Source: an uncultured Treponema sp.
GTDB lineage: Bacteria; Spirochaetota; Spirochaetia; Treponematales; Treponemataceae
Direction: 5' to 3'
Length of the DNA: 18,241 nt
NCBI GenBank assembly: GCA_937893155.1
Contig: CALBGU010000279.1
Span: forward strand, 1 to 18,241
Below the pieces are notes generated by a model, which saw only the letters and a program-made list of their open reading frames with translations, was not told where the DNA came from and ran no database searches. The stretch's first letter is position 1; every line of letters starts with the position of its first letter. A program made the position numbers and the translations under genes. Of this stretch, positions 1 through 6,228 are shown in pieces.

Positions 1-23
1 TCCGTTATATCAATGCTCCCCAT
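1..23 (-). CDS. Start of an unidentified gene running off the left edge (partial)
   Basis: Only the first seven codons are visible (ATG GGG AGC ATT GAT ATA ACG, giving M-G-S-I-D-I-T), so no function can be given. The reason for calling a gene is the promoter directly in front: TTGCAA at 53-58, a 17-bp spacer, TATACT at 30-35, then 6 nt to the ATG at 21-23. This is the same geometry as ndk and cbiL further along. There is no Shine-Dalgarno sequence, so the transcript would be leaderless. The gene lies just after the ffh terminator and is therefore a new transcription unit. The start is inferred from this pattern; the reading frame beyond seven codons cannot be tested here. Confidence 0.45.
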
Positions 24-29
24 AGCAAA

Positions 30-58
30 AGTATAGCGTGAAAAAATCGGGTTTGCAA
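30..58 (-). promoter_or_regulatory. Sigma70-type promoter of the left-edge gene
   Basis: On the minus strand: -35 TTGCAA (58-53), 17-bp spacer, -10 TATACT (35-30). Six nucleotides separate the -10 from the ATG at 23, so transcription would start at or next to the A of the start codon. The -35 overlaps the tail of the ffh terminator (TTTTTTATTGC), so terminator and promoter share sequence. Confidence 0.6.
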
Positions 59-96
59 TAAAAAACCGCAGGCAGAGGATTTCTGCGACTGCGGTT
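55..96 (-). terminator. Intrinsic terminator after ffh
   Basis: AACCGCAG at 64-71 pairs with CTGCGGTT at 89-96, continued by GCAGA 72-76 with TCTGC 82-86, with a 2-nt bulge (87-88) and a 5-nt loop. Read on the minus strand, the hairpin is followed by a T-run ending TTTTTTATTGC. It lies about 80 nt past the ffh stop and ends the ndk-gpsA-ffh unit. Confidence 0.85.
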
Positions 97-119
97 ATAA
101 CGCTGTAACTGCACAACCA

Positions 120-153
120 CCTCGCCTGCTAGGAGAGGGGTTGGGGGTGAGGT
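120..153. repeat. GC-rich REP-like palindrome with G-run tail
   Basis: CCTCGCCT (120-127), GCT loop, AGGAGAGG (131-138) form an imperfect hairpin. It continues into a G-rich tail to about 153. The minus-strand reading has the pattern CCTCACCCCCAACCCC followed by TCTCC and the palindrome. From memory this resembles a class of short GC-rich palindromic repeats dispersed in many bacterial genomes (REP-like elements). It sits between the ffh stop and the terminator. Copy number cannot be judged from one window. Confidence 0.45.
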
Positions 154-160
154 CTTACAA

Positions 161-177
161 AACAGCCCTTGGCTGTT
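161..177 (-). other. Short perfect hairpin overlapping the ffh stop codon
   Basis: AACAGCC (161-167), CTT loop, GGCTGTT (171-177) give a 7-bp perfect stem with a 3-nt loop. The outer bases overlap the ffh TAA (176-178). No T-run follows on the minus strand, so it is not a canonical terminator. It could protect the mRNA 3' end or be incidental. Confidence 0.4.
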
Positions 178-1639
178 AGAACGGGAACTTTCCGCCCATC
201 TTCGCCGCCATTTTCTTGAGGTCGTTGATGTTCATTCCGCCCATTTTGCCCAAGCCGCCGAGATTTCCCAGAGCGCCTGAGCCCATACTGCTCGCCATCT
301 GAGAAGGGTCAATGCCCATCTGCTGCAACATCTGCGCCTGCATTCCCTTGTTCTTCGACAGCTTCTTCATCGACAGCTTCATCTTCTCGAACATCTTAAT
401 CAGCTTATTCACTTCAGCCACGCTCGTGCCGCTTCCCTTTGCAATGCGCTTGCGGCGGCTCGGACCGATGATAAGGTGATTCGCCCGCTCCTTTTTCGTC
501 ATTGAAAGCAAAATCGCTTTCTGCCGCTTCATTCCCGCTTTCTCCAAATCCGCCGCGTTCACCTTGCCCGACAGACCCGGAATCATATCGAGAATCGACT
601 GCATATTGCCCATCTTCTCAATGCCGTTGAATTGGCTCAACAGGTCTTCAAGCGTGAACTCGTTGCGCGCCATTTTCTTTTGCAAATCGGCGGCTTCTTT
701 GAGGTCAACGGTTTCCTGCGCCTTTTCCACGAGAGAAACGATGTCGCCCATACCGAGAATACGGCTTGCAATGCGCTCTGGGTGGAACGGCTCAAAATCC
801 TCGGTCTTTTCGCCCGTACCGATGAACAAAATCGGCTTGCCCGTAATCGTCTTGAGCGACAACGCCGCACCGCCTCGCGCGTCTGAATCGAACTTCGTGA
901 GGATAACGCCCGACACTTCCAGTTTTTCGTCGAACGTCTTTGCGATGTCCACCGCATTCTGACCCGTCATTGAATCGGCAACAAGGAGCGTTTCCACAGG
1001 GTCAACAGCCTTTTTCACGTTGACCAGCTCGCTCATCATTTCTTCGTCAATCTGCAAACGACCAGCCGTATCGATGATAATCGTGTCGAAGCCGTTTTTC
1101 TTTGCGTGCGTGATTGCGTTCTTTGCGACTTTCACCGCGTCTTTTGTGTCCGTTTCTTTGTAGACAGGAACGCCGATTTTCTCGCCCAAAACAGAAAGCT
1201 GCTCGATAGCCGCAGGTCGCACGAGGTCATCTGCAACGAGAAGGACTCTGCGCCCGTCTTTTTGCAAGCGAGCTGCCATTTTGTGCGCCGCCGTCGTCTT
1301 TCCAGACCCCTGCAAACCGAGGAGCAAAATAACGCTCTGCGTGTCAGGTCCTTTGAGCTTTAATTCGGTCTTCGTGTCGCCGAGCATCTCCACGATTTTG
1401 TCGTAGATGATTTTGACGAATTGCTGTCCCGGGTCAACCGCGCGCAAAACCTTTTCGCCCTTCGCCTCTTCGATAGTGGAATTAACAAAGCGACGCACAA
1501 CGCGCAAGTTCACGTCCGCTTCGAGCAACGCCATTTTGATTTGCTCAACGCTTTCTTCTATGTTCTTTTCTGTGATTTTCGATTTTCCGCTGATTGAGCG
1601 CAAAATATCCGAAAATGTATTGCTTATTTTCTCTAACAT
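176..1639 (-). CDS. ffh: Signal recognition particle protein Ffh (SRP54)
   Basis: Ffh is the SRP GTPase. With 4.5S RNA it binds signal sequences of nascent membrane and exported proteins and docks with FtsY at the membrane. The 487-residue protein has the expected order. An N-terminal helical domain covers about 1-95. The G domain has GLQGSGKTT (108-116), D138-x-x-R141-PAA, DTAGR (190-194), the SRP-type DSMTGQ segment (222-227), and TKFD (248-251) where most homologues have TKLD. The M domain starts near 325 and carries the RNA-binding helix with SRRKR (394-398) and GSG (402-404). A Met- and Gly-rich tail ends in KFPF. Length is at the upper end for the family. GGGAG sits about 9 nt upstream of the ATG. 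It is the last gene of ndk-gpsA-ffh, 75 bp after gpsA, with a stable hairpin in that gap. Confidence 0.97.
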   Translation of the reverse strand: MLEKISNTFSDILRSISGKSKITEKNIEESVEQIKMALLEADVNLRVVRRFVNSTIEEAKGEKVLRAVDPGQQFVKIIYDKIVEMLGDTKTELKLKGPDTQSVILLLGLQGSGKTTAAHKMAARLQKDGRRVLLVADDLVRPAAIEQLSVLGEKIGVPVYKETDTKDAVKVAKNAITHAKKNGFDTIIIDTAGRLQIDEEMMSELVNVKKAVDPVETLLVADSMTGQNAVDIAKTFDEKLEVSGVILTKFDSDARGGAALSLKTITGKPILFIGTGEKTEDFEPFHPERIASRILGMGDIVSLVEKAQETVDLKEAADLQKKMARNEFTLEDLLSQFNGIEKMGNMQSILDMIPGLSGKVNAADLEKAGMKRQKAILLSMTKKERANHLIIGPSRRKRIAKGSGTSVAEVNKLIKMFEKMKLSMKKLSKNKGMQAQMLQQMGIDPSQMASSMGSGALGNLGGLGKMGGMNINDLKKMAAKMGGKFPF

Positions 1640-1677
1640 TTCTTTTCTCCCAAGGCACAGCCCGTTTGGTAAAATCG

Positions 1678-1706
1678 CCCTCCCGTGCAGGATTGTGCAA
1701 GGGAGG
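1678..1706. repeat. Stable intergenic hairpin between gpsA and ffh
   Basis: CCTCCC (1679-1684) pairs with GGGAGG (1701-1706), and after one G/A mismatch TGCA (1686-1689) pairs with TGCA (1696-1699), leaving a 6-nt loop. On the minus strand it is followed by GGGCGATTTTACC, a T-run too weak for a confident terminator. It may be an mRNA processing or attenuation hairpin setting ffh level relative to gpsA, or another copy of a dispersed palindrome. It ends just 9 nt before the gpsA stop. Confidence 0.5.
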
Positions 1707-1714
1707 AGGTGTTG

Positions 1715-2782
1715 TTATATGTCAAAACTGCCTGTAACAGTCATTAGTTCGTGCAGGAAATCGGTCGGCTTGATTTCTTTGTTCAAAATGCGATACAAGC
1801 CGTCGGAAATCAAGAGCTTCAAGCCGTGCTTTTCCGCAATTTCGTGGACATATTTGCACGCGACTGCGCCTTCTGGCAAATAACCGATTTCGCCAATGCG
1901 CGCAATTAAGTCATCAAGGTCTTTGAACTTGTCGAGAATATCGGTTTTGATGATGTCTTGACCAAAGCGACGATTGCGCCCGTATTTTGAGCGGCACGTT
2001 ACATCGAGGTCGCCCACGCCTGCAATCGACGTGAATGTTTCTGCGTGCGTTGCTCCAAGAGCAAAGCCCAAGGTCTGAATCTCGTTCAATCCCGCCGCAA
2101 GAAGCAGGCTTTCGGTGTTGTCGCCGAAGCAATCGGAGTTTTCCGCCACCGCGTCCATCGAGCCGTACACGACCGCGATAATGTTCTTTGCTGCCGCGCA
2201 AATCTGCACACCGATAACGTCGAGGCTGGAATACACCATCAATCGCGGCACACGGAGCAGTTCTCGGAAGCGAATCGAGTTCTTCGGGTTTTCGCTCGCG
2301 GCGATAAGTCCCGTGATTTTGCCCATCGCGACTTCTTCTGCGTGGCTCGGTCCTGCGATATAGACAAGGCTCTTTTCGTAGCTTTTCGGCAATACTTTTT
2401 CAATCGTTTCCAAAATCAGCTTTGGACCGTCTTCGCTCGGAATAAAGCCCTTGGTAAGCACGCCGATACACGTCGAGCCGTCCGCAATGCCCTCAACATC
2501 GAGAATCTGCTTGATGGTCGATGCCAAATACAAGGACGGGCTTGCAAGAATCAAGAATTCTTTGCCCGCAGCCACTTTTTTGATGTCGGTAGACGCTGTT
2601 AAGTTCTCAGAGAGTGGGAATCCCGGCAGATACCGCTTGTTTTCGTGTGCGTTATTGATGTCGTCAACAACGTCTTTCTCTAATGCCCAAATCTCGACCG
2701 CGTGTCCGCCGCGCGCCAATGCTTGTGCAAGCCCGCTTCCCCATGCACCAGCTCCAATTACACCAACTGTTTTTCCACCCAT
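1715..2782 (-). CDS. gpsA: NAD(P)-dependent glycerol-3-phosphate dehydrogenase
   Basis: GpsA reduces dihydroxyacetone phosphate to sn-glycerol 3-phosphate, the backbone for phospholipid synthesis, in the cytosol. The 355-residue product begins with the Rossmann nucleotide-binding signature GVIGAGAWG (7-15). It has the conserved TKG (110-112) and the GPSHAEEVA segment (144-152; usually GPSFAEEVA). The catalytic lysine is K199 in AAAKN. The C-terminal domain signature AGVGDLDVTC (254-263) is followed by GRNRRFG (268-274). It is about 15-20 residues longer than the common bacterial enzyme, partly around 210-230. The ATG is preceded by AAGGCGG, which overlaps the ndk stop 12 nt upstream, so translation is probably coupled to ndk. 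No promoter was seen in front of it. A TTGACA string at its 3' end has no partner -10. Confidence 0.96.
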   Translation of the reverse strand: MGGKTVGVIGAGAWGSGLAQALARGGHAVEIWALEKDVVDDINNAHENKRYLPGFPLSENLTASTDIKKVAAGKEFLILASPSLYLASTIKQILDVEGIADGSTCIGVLTKGFIPSEDGPKLILETIEKVLPKSYEKSLVYIAGPSHAEEVAMGKITGLIAASENPKNSIRFRELLRVPRLMVYSSLDVIGVQICAAAKNIIAVVYGSMDAVAENSDCFGDNTESLLLAAGLNEIQTLGFALGATHAETFTSIAGVGDLDVTCRSKYGRNRRFGQDIIKTDILDKFKDLDDLIARIGEIGYLPEGAVACKYVHEIAEKHGLKLLISDGLYRILNKEIKPTDFLHELMTVTGSFDI

Positions 2783-2794
2783 AATTATGCCGCC

Positions 2795-3241
2795 TTAAAA
2801 CCAGTTTTCCGCGTTGTCTTCCCAATCGAAGATTTCTTCGTCCTTAAAGAACAAAGAAATTTCGCGAGCGGCTGACTCGTCGCTGTCGGAAGCGTGAATG
2901 ATATTGTGATTTGTATGCATACAGTAATCGCCGCGGATTGTGCCGGGTTCGGCTTTCGCGGGGCTTGTTGCGCCCACCATTTTGCGCACAATCTGCACGC
3001 AGTCGTCGCCCTGCCACACCATCGCCACCACAGGCGCGCTCGTGATGTAGCTCACCAGCGCATTATAAAAATCTTTGCCGTTATGCTCGGCGTAGTGCTT
3101 TGATGCAAGTTCTGGAGAAATCTGCATCATTTTTAACGCGACCAGTTTCAAGCCTTTTTTCTCGAAGCGGCTGATAACTTCACCAACAAGACGGCGGTTC
3201 AAAACCCCCGGCTTCAACATTGTAAAACATCTCGTACTCAT
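2795..3241 (-). CDS. ndk: Nucleoside diphosphate kinase
   Basis: Ndk transfers the gamma phosphate from ATP to NDPs through a phosphohistidine, balancing NTP and dNTP pools. The 148-residue protein starts MSTRCFTMLKPGV. The usual KPDGV is KPGVL here. It has the conserved PGTIRGDY loop, and NIIHASDS carries the active-site histidine (H116); many enzymes have HGSD at this point. The C-terminus EIFDW...ENWF suits the shorter bacterial form. An upstream in-frame ATG at 3322 would add 27 residues but would translate through the promoter and the 41-bp array, so 3241 was chosen. There is no Shine-Dalgarno sequence; TATAAT lies 6 nt before the ATG, implying a leaderless mRNA. It is first gene of the ndk-gpsA-ffh unit. 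Confidence 0.95.
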   Translation of the reverse strand: MSTRCFTMLKPGVLNRRLVGEVISRFEKKGLKLVALKMMQISPELASKHYAEHNGKDFYNALVSYITSAPVVAMVWQGDDCVQIVRKMVGATSPAKAEPGTIRGDYCMHTNHNIIHASDSDESAAREISLFFKDEEIFDWEDNAENWF

Positions 3242-3247
3242 ACTTTG

Positions 3248-3276
3248 ATTATAGCGTATATGAGCGTTTTTTGCTA
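3248..3276 (-). promoter_or_regulatory. ndk promoter, leaderless geometry
   Basis: On the minus strand a perfect -10 TATAAT (3253-3248) is followed by six nucleotides (CAAAGT) and then the ndk ATG at 3241. The -35 candidate at 17 bp is TAGCAA (3276-3271), a weak match. Transcription would start at the A of ATG. No ribosome-binding site is present. Confidence 0.7.
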
Positions 3277-3297
3277 TATGTAAAGACGTGCGAAAGA

Positions 3298-3432
3298 CCA
3301 ATCGAGCGCAATATCGACTCAAAACATTTTGCGGCGGCTCAATCGAGCACTCGATTTCAATACTATTTTATGTTTCGAGCCAATCGAGCGCAATATCGAC
3401 CAAAAACATTCTGCGGCGGCTCAATCGAGCAC
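3298..3432. repeat. Phased repeat array: CAATCGAGC four times at 41-bp intervals, within two 53-bp repeats
   Basis: The 9-mer CAATCGAGC starts at 3299, 3340, 3381 and 3422, exactly 41 bp apart each time. Copies 1 and 3 continue GCAATATCGAC and share their following segment. Copies 2 and 4 are preceded by GGCT and followed by AC. This makes a 53-bp direct repeat (3298-3350 and 3380-3432) with three mismatches. Copy 2 also has an inverted partner: AATCGAG (3341-3347), CA, CTCGATT (3350-3356). The spacing of about four helical turns would place all four sites on one DNA face. The array lies 22 bp upstream of the ndk -35 region and beside the terminator of the 3485-4330 gene. It may be a regulator-binding array or an interspersed repeat. 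The differing reading frames of the two halves argue against coding. Confidence 0.8.
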
Positions 3433-3440
3433 AAGAATGC

Positions 3441-3477
3441 AATAAAAAAAGTGCAAAAGCAAAAACTTTGCACTTTT
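3441..3477 (-). terminator. Intrinsic terminator after the 3485-4330 MBL gene
   Basis: AAAAGTGCAAA (3447-3457) pairs perfectly with TTTGCACTTTT (3467-3477), an 11-bp stem with a 9-nt loop. On the minus strand it is followed by a T-run and ATTGC, the same tail as the ffh terminator. It starts 7 nt after the MBL stop codon. The A/T flanks also give a short T-run on the plus side, but no plus-strand gene is upstream. Confidence 0.85.
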
Positions 3478-3484
3478 CCAAACA

Positions 3485-4330
3485 TTACGCATCTATGCGG
3501 TAGAAATGACCTTCTTTTACGAATCCTAAAAATCCATCTTCTTCGGGATTGAATTTTTGATACGCATCACCGTAATGACACAGAAACATTCTTTTTTTCA
3601 TTGAAAGCGGAAGACGCTTGAGTTCCTCGTAGCTTGCGTGGACACCGCCGTTAAAAAGCTGGCAATCGTGGAAAATATATTTGATGTCGTAATGCACGTC
3701 CATCCATGTGAGCAATTTTACGTCGTATTGCGTGTCGCCGGTCAAAAGCACCTCGTTATCAAGCAAAATTCCGACCGAATAAAAGCAATCTGCCCACGAA
3801 TTTGCACCGCCGGGAATATGGCGCGTTCGGAATGTTTTTACGTCCAAATCGCCGATTTTTGCATGAAACATCGGGCGAATCGTTCCGGGAATTTCTTCCA
3901 TATTGATTTGCTCAAAATAATCATCGAACTTCATATACGCGCCGTTTGAATACTCGCTGTAGGAACAGCCGCCGCGCAGACTTTGCTCCCACAAAATCGA
4001 TTTATATTCGTCGGTGATGAGAATCCGCGGACGAATCGGCTCGGGGGAATATTTGTTCAATAAAGCCATTTCTTCAAGTCCGCCGATATGGTCAGCATGA
4101 GAATGTGTCACCAAAACATTCCGGATTGCAGTCAAACTTGAGCCGTAGCTCTGCAAAGCCTTTGAACAAAGCGTTCCGCAATCAATCAGCAAGTGTTCAG
4201 CACCTTTTTGCACTAACATATTGGTCTGAAAATGCTTTTTTGAGAACGCACTTCCCACGCCAATAAAGAAAATCGACAGCCCTTTTGAGTCGTCGAGCGT
4301 CAATGGTGGAACAAGTTTTTCAATTTTCAT
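3485..4330 (-). CDS. Metallo-beta-lactamase fold hydrolase, RNase Z/phosphodiesterase-like
   Basis: This is a 281-residue binuclear metallo-hydrolase of the beta-lactamase fold. The metal-binding HSHADH motif is at 76-81, a further histidine H171 lies in RHIPGG, the bridging aspartate D199 in LTGDT, and the last histidine is H252 in LCHYGD. The N-terminus GVGSAFSKKHFQTN resembles the G-x-G-S...N opening of RNase Z-like and cyclic-nucleotide phosphodiesterase-like members. The exosite of true RNase Z was not recognised. Substrate is unknown; a phosphodiester bond is the likeliest guess. This gene has a conventional leader: TATAAT 21 nt upstream and GAGAGG plus AAGG before the ATG. It is monocistronic, with its own terminator, and lies downstream of cbiG in the same direction (69-bp gap). 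Confidence 0.85.
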   Translation of the reverse strand: MKIEKLVPPLTLDDSKGLSIFFIGVGSAFSKKHFQTNMLVQKGAEHLLIDCGTLCSKALQSYGSSLTAIRNVLVTHSHADHIGGLEEMALLNKYSPEPIRPRILITDEYKSILWEQSLRGGCSYSEYSNGAYMKFDDYFEQINMEEIPGTIRPMFHAKIGDLDVKTFRTRHIPGGANSWADCFYSVGILLDNEVLLTGDTQYDVKLLTWMDVHYDIKYIFHDCQLFNGGVHASYEELKRLPLSMKKRMFLCHYGDAYQKFNPEEDGFLGFVKEGHFYRIDA

Positions 4331-4351
4331 GCCTTACCTCTCTAGTTTTTT

Positions 4352-4357
4352 ATTATA
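4352..4357 (-). promoter_or_regulatory. -10 element of the 4330 MBL gene promoter
   Basis: TATAAT on the minus strand at 4357-4352, 21 nt before the ATG, with no convincing -35 (GTGTTT at 17 bp). The resulting leader of about 15 nt contains a Shine-Dalgarno sequence (GAGAGGTAAGG). This is the only operon-leading gene here with that arrangement. Confidence 0.55.
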
Positions 4358-4399
4358 CAACCACTTTTAAAAAAAAACACGAAAATCAATTTATCTTTT

Positions 4400-5449
4400 T
4401 TAGATTGCAACCGCAACAGTTACATCAGAGAAAATCGTTTTTTTCAAAAGCAATTTTTTATGTTCAGATGCCGCAACAGCCGCTCTCTCGCACACGCAAT
4501 CAGTGCCGACCGTGCGAGACACAAACGCGCTCGACGAGAATTCGCCCGAGAGCGCATTTAATTCGTCTGCGCCAAAAACGCAGAACGGAACGCCAAAAGT
4601 GCGGGCACACTGCAAAAGCCCCGCCTCATCTTTTTTGGCAGCAATCGAAGCCATTTTCTTGACTGCCAAAGGCGAAACATCACTTTTTTTCAGCGCACAA
4701 AGCACCGCGTCGCGAATCTTTTGCTCGCTCACGCCGCGCCTGCACCCCACTCCCACACACACCATTTTGGGCACGCAAAAAAGCGTGTGGGCACCATCGC
4801 TGCTGCGGTGTGACTGAGAAATCGTCAAAAACACACCAGCGCTGTTTTTTGCAAAAGGAGGTTCTGCCGCATTTTCGCCCACCGCCGCAATGAGCGAAGG
4901 CAAAAGCACCGTCGATTCCAAAACGATGGTATCCGCACCGATTCGGATTTTTTTTCCCGCCAAAATCGCCGCACTCACCGCTTTTATTGCCTCAGGATTT
5001 TCTATCGCCAGACGGTGTTCCAGCGCCCAGCAATCAACAGCAAACACGCCGCGAATATCCGTCGCCGTCGTTATGACAGGCACGGCAGACAAAGTGCGGG
5101 CAATTTCACGCGCCGCCTCGTTTGCGCCGCCGATGTGCCCCGACAAAACGGGAATAACGAACGCGCCCGCCTCGTCAATGCACAAAACGGCAGGGTCTGA
5201 CGTTTTTCGGCACACAAACGGAGCAATCGAGCGCACCGCAATGCCGAGCGCGCCCACGAAAATCACCAGAATTTTTTGCGCGGTGTTTTCAGAAAAGCAA
5301 TCTGCCGTCCACTGTTCGCGCCCGATTTTTTCCGCACCAAAAGCACACGAATACGAAAATCGCGGCAAAAGCGCGCCAAGTTTTTCGCACAAAAGCGCGC
5401 CGTTTTGAGTAAAACAAAGTGCCTTGATTTTCGCAAATGAATCGAGCAT
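4400..5449 (-). CDS. cbiG: Cobalt-precorrin-5A hydrolase
   Basis: CbiG opens the delta-lactone of cobalt-precorrin-5A and releases acetaldehyde in the anaerobic (early cobalt insertion) route to cobalamin. The 349-residue protein shows the family's central block FVGALGIAVR (64-73), then VLSGHIGGANEAA (101-113) and VITTATD (125-131). A linker follows, and the C-terminal CbiG/CobE-type domain starts at CVGVGCRRGVS (231-241), with EAGLL (275-279) and SRTVGT near 312-317. It is a stand-alone CbiG, not fused to CbiH. Its ATG lies 3 nt after the cbiF stop, and an adequate spacing for an SD inside cbiF is not obvious, so translational coupling is likely. It is the last gene of cbiL-cbiF-cbiG. No clear hairpin terminator follows, only T-rich sequence. 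Confidence 0.93.
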   Translation of the reverse strand: MLDSFAKIKALCFTQNGALLCEKLGALLPRFSYSCAFGAEKIGREQWTADCFSENTAQKILVIFVGALGIAVRSIAPFVCRKTSDPAVLCIDEAGAFVIPVLSGHIGGANEAAREIARTLSAVPVITTATDIRGVFAVDCWALEHRLAIENPEAIKAVSAAILAGKKIRIGADTIVLESTVLLPSLIAAVGENAAEPPFAKNSAGVFLTISQSHRSSDGAHTLFCVPKMVCVGVGCRRGVSEQKIRDAVLCALKKSDVSPLAVKKMASIAAKKDEAGLLQCARTFGVPFCVFGADELNALSGEFSSSAFVSRTVGTDCVCERAAVAASEHKKLLLKKTIFSDVTVAVAI

Positions 5450-5452
5450 TTT

Positions 5453-6211
5453 CTACTCCGCCGAAGCGCGAAACATCGTAGAAAAAGCGGGGTCGTAGAG
5501 TTTACTGCGCTCGTATGCGGCAGAAAGAAACTCGCCCACAAGGATAATCGCCGTGCGCTTGAGATTTTGGCTTGCAGAAAGAGTGGCAATATTCCCCAGA
5601 TTTCCGCGCAAAATCAATTCATCGCTCCACGTCGCTTTGTAAACCACCGCCGCGGGTGTTTGCTCCGTGTACGCGCCGCCCTGCAGCAAGTCCTTTACCA
5701 CGTCGCCAATCATCGACACGCTCAAAAAAATCGCCATCGTTGCACCGTGCCGCGAAAGCTCGGCAAGCCGTTCGCGCTCTGGCACGGGGGTTTTTCCAGA
5801 AAGCCGCGTGATAATCACGCTTTGGGTCACGCCCGGCAGCGTAAATTCCGCCTTGAGCGCCGCCGCCGCACCAAAAAGGCTCGACACCCCGGGCACAATT
5901 TCATACGGGATTCCCCATTCGTCCAGAATATCCATCTGCTCTTTTATTGCGCCGTAAATCGCAGGGTCGCCCGTGTGAAGCCGCACAATCGTTTTGCCTT
6001 CCGCGTGCGCCGTTTTTACCACGTTCAACACCTCTTCGAGCGTCATAAATGCGCTATCGTACACGCAACAGCCGCGCTTTGTTTTCTTTAAAATCTCTGG
6101 ATTTACCAGACTTCCCGCCCAAATCACCACATCGGCATTCCGCAAAAGCTGTTCGCCTTTCACCGTAATCAAATCGGGGTCGCCCGGACCTGCTCCCACA
6201 ATGTAAACCAA
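5453..6211 (-). CDS. cbiF: Cobalt-precorrin-4 C11-methyltransferase
   Basis: This SAM-dependent tetrapyrrole methylase adds the C11 methyl group to (cobalt-)precorrin-4, the step just before CbiG acts. The 252-residue product has VGAGPGDPDLITVKG (5-19), the C11-methylase mark WAGSLV (31-36), the SAM-binding RLHTGDPAIYGAI block (77-89), and PGVSSLFGAAAAL (107-119). CbiF and CobM are closely related; CbiF is preferred because the neighbour is cbiG. The start codon is TTG (6211-6209), with GGGAGGA six nucleotides upstream; the conserved VYIVGAGPG begins at residue 2, leaving no alternative. It follows cbiL by 17 bp and precedes cbiG by 3 bp. Confidence 0.95.
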   Translation of the reverse strand: MVYIVGAGPGDPDLITVKGEQLLRNADVVIWAGSLVNPEILKKTKRGCCVYDSAFMTLEEVLNVVKTAHAEGKTIVRLHTGDPAIYGAIKEQMDILDEWGIPYEIVPGVSSLFGAAAALKAEFTLPGVTQSVIITRLSGKTPVPERERLAELSRHGATMAIFLSVSMIGDVVKDLLQGGAYTEQTPAAVVYKATWSDELILRGNLGNIATLSASQNLKRTAIILVGEFLSAAYERSKLYDPAFSTMFRASAE

Positions 6212-6228
6212 ACCGTTCCTCCCAGCGC

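Noticed and set aside
564..962. Long plus-strand open frames opposite ffh, and similar ones opposite smc, cbiG, cbiF, serS and the TPR-like gene
   Set aside because: They are antisense shadows of clearly recognised genes, with basic or low-complexity translations and no start signals.
1698..1725. TTGACA at the 3' end of gpsA as a -35 for ffh
   Set aside because: No -10 hexamer lies 16-18 bp downstream; that position falls in the GC-rich palindrome.
2795..3322. Longer ndk starting at 3322
   Set aside because: The extra 27 residues are unconserved, and the extension would contain the TATAAT promoter and part of the repeat array.
3298..3432. CRISPR-like array from regularly spaced repeats
   Set aside because: The conserved core is only 9 bp, the intervening sequences of copies 1 and 3 are nearly identical and not unique spacers, and there are no cas genes.
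3271..3552. Plus-strand open frame across the repeat region
   Set aside because: The two 53-bp repeats fall in different frames (82-bp offset), the frame runs through the ndk promoter and into the 3' end of the MBL gene, and it has no ribosome-binding site or recognisable product.
4365..4402. Intrinsic terminator after cbiG
   Set aside because: There is a long T-run on the minus strand but no preceding GC-rich stem.
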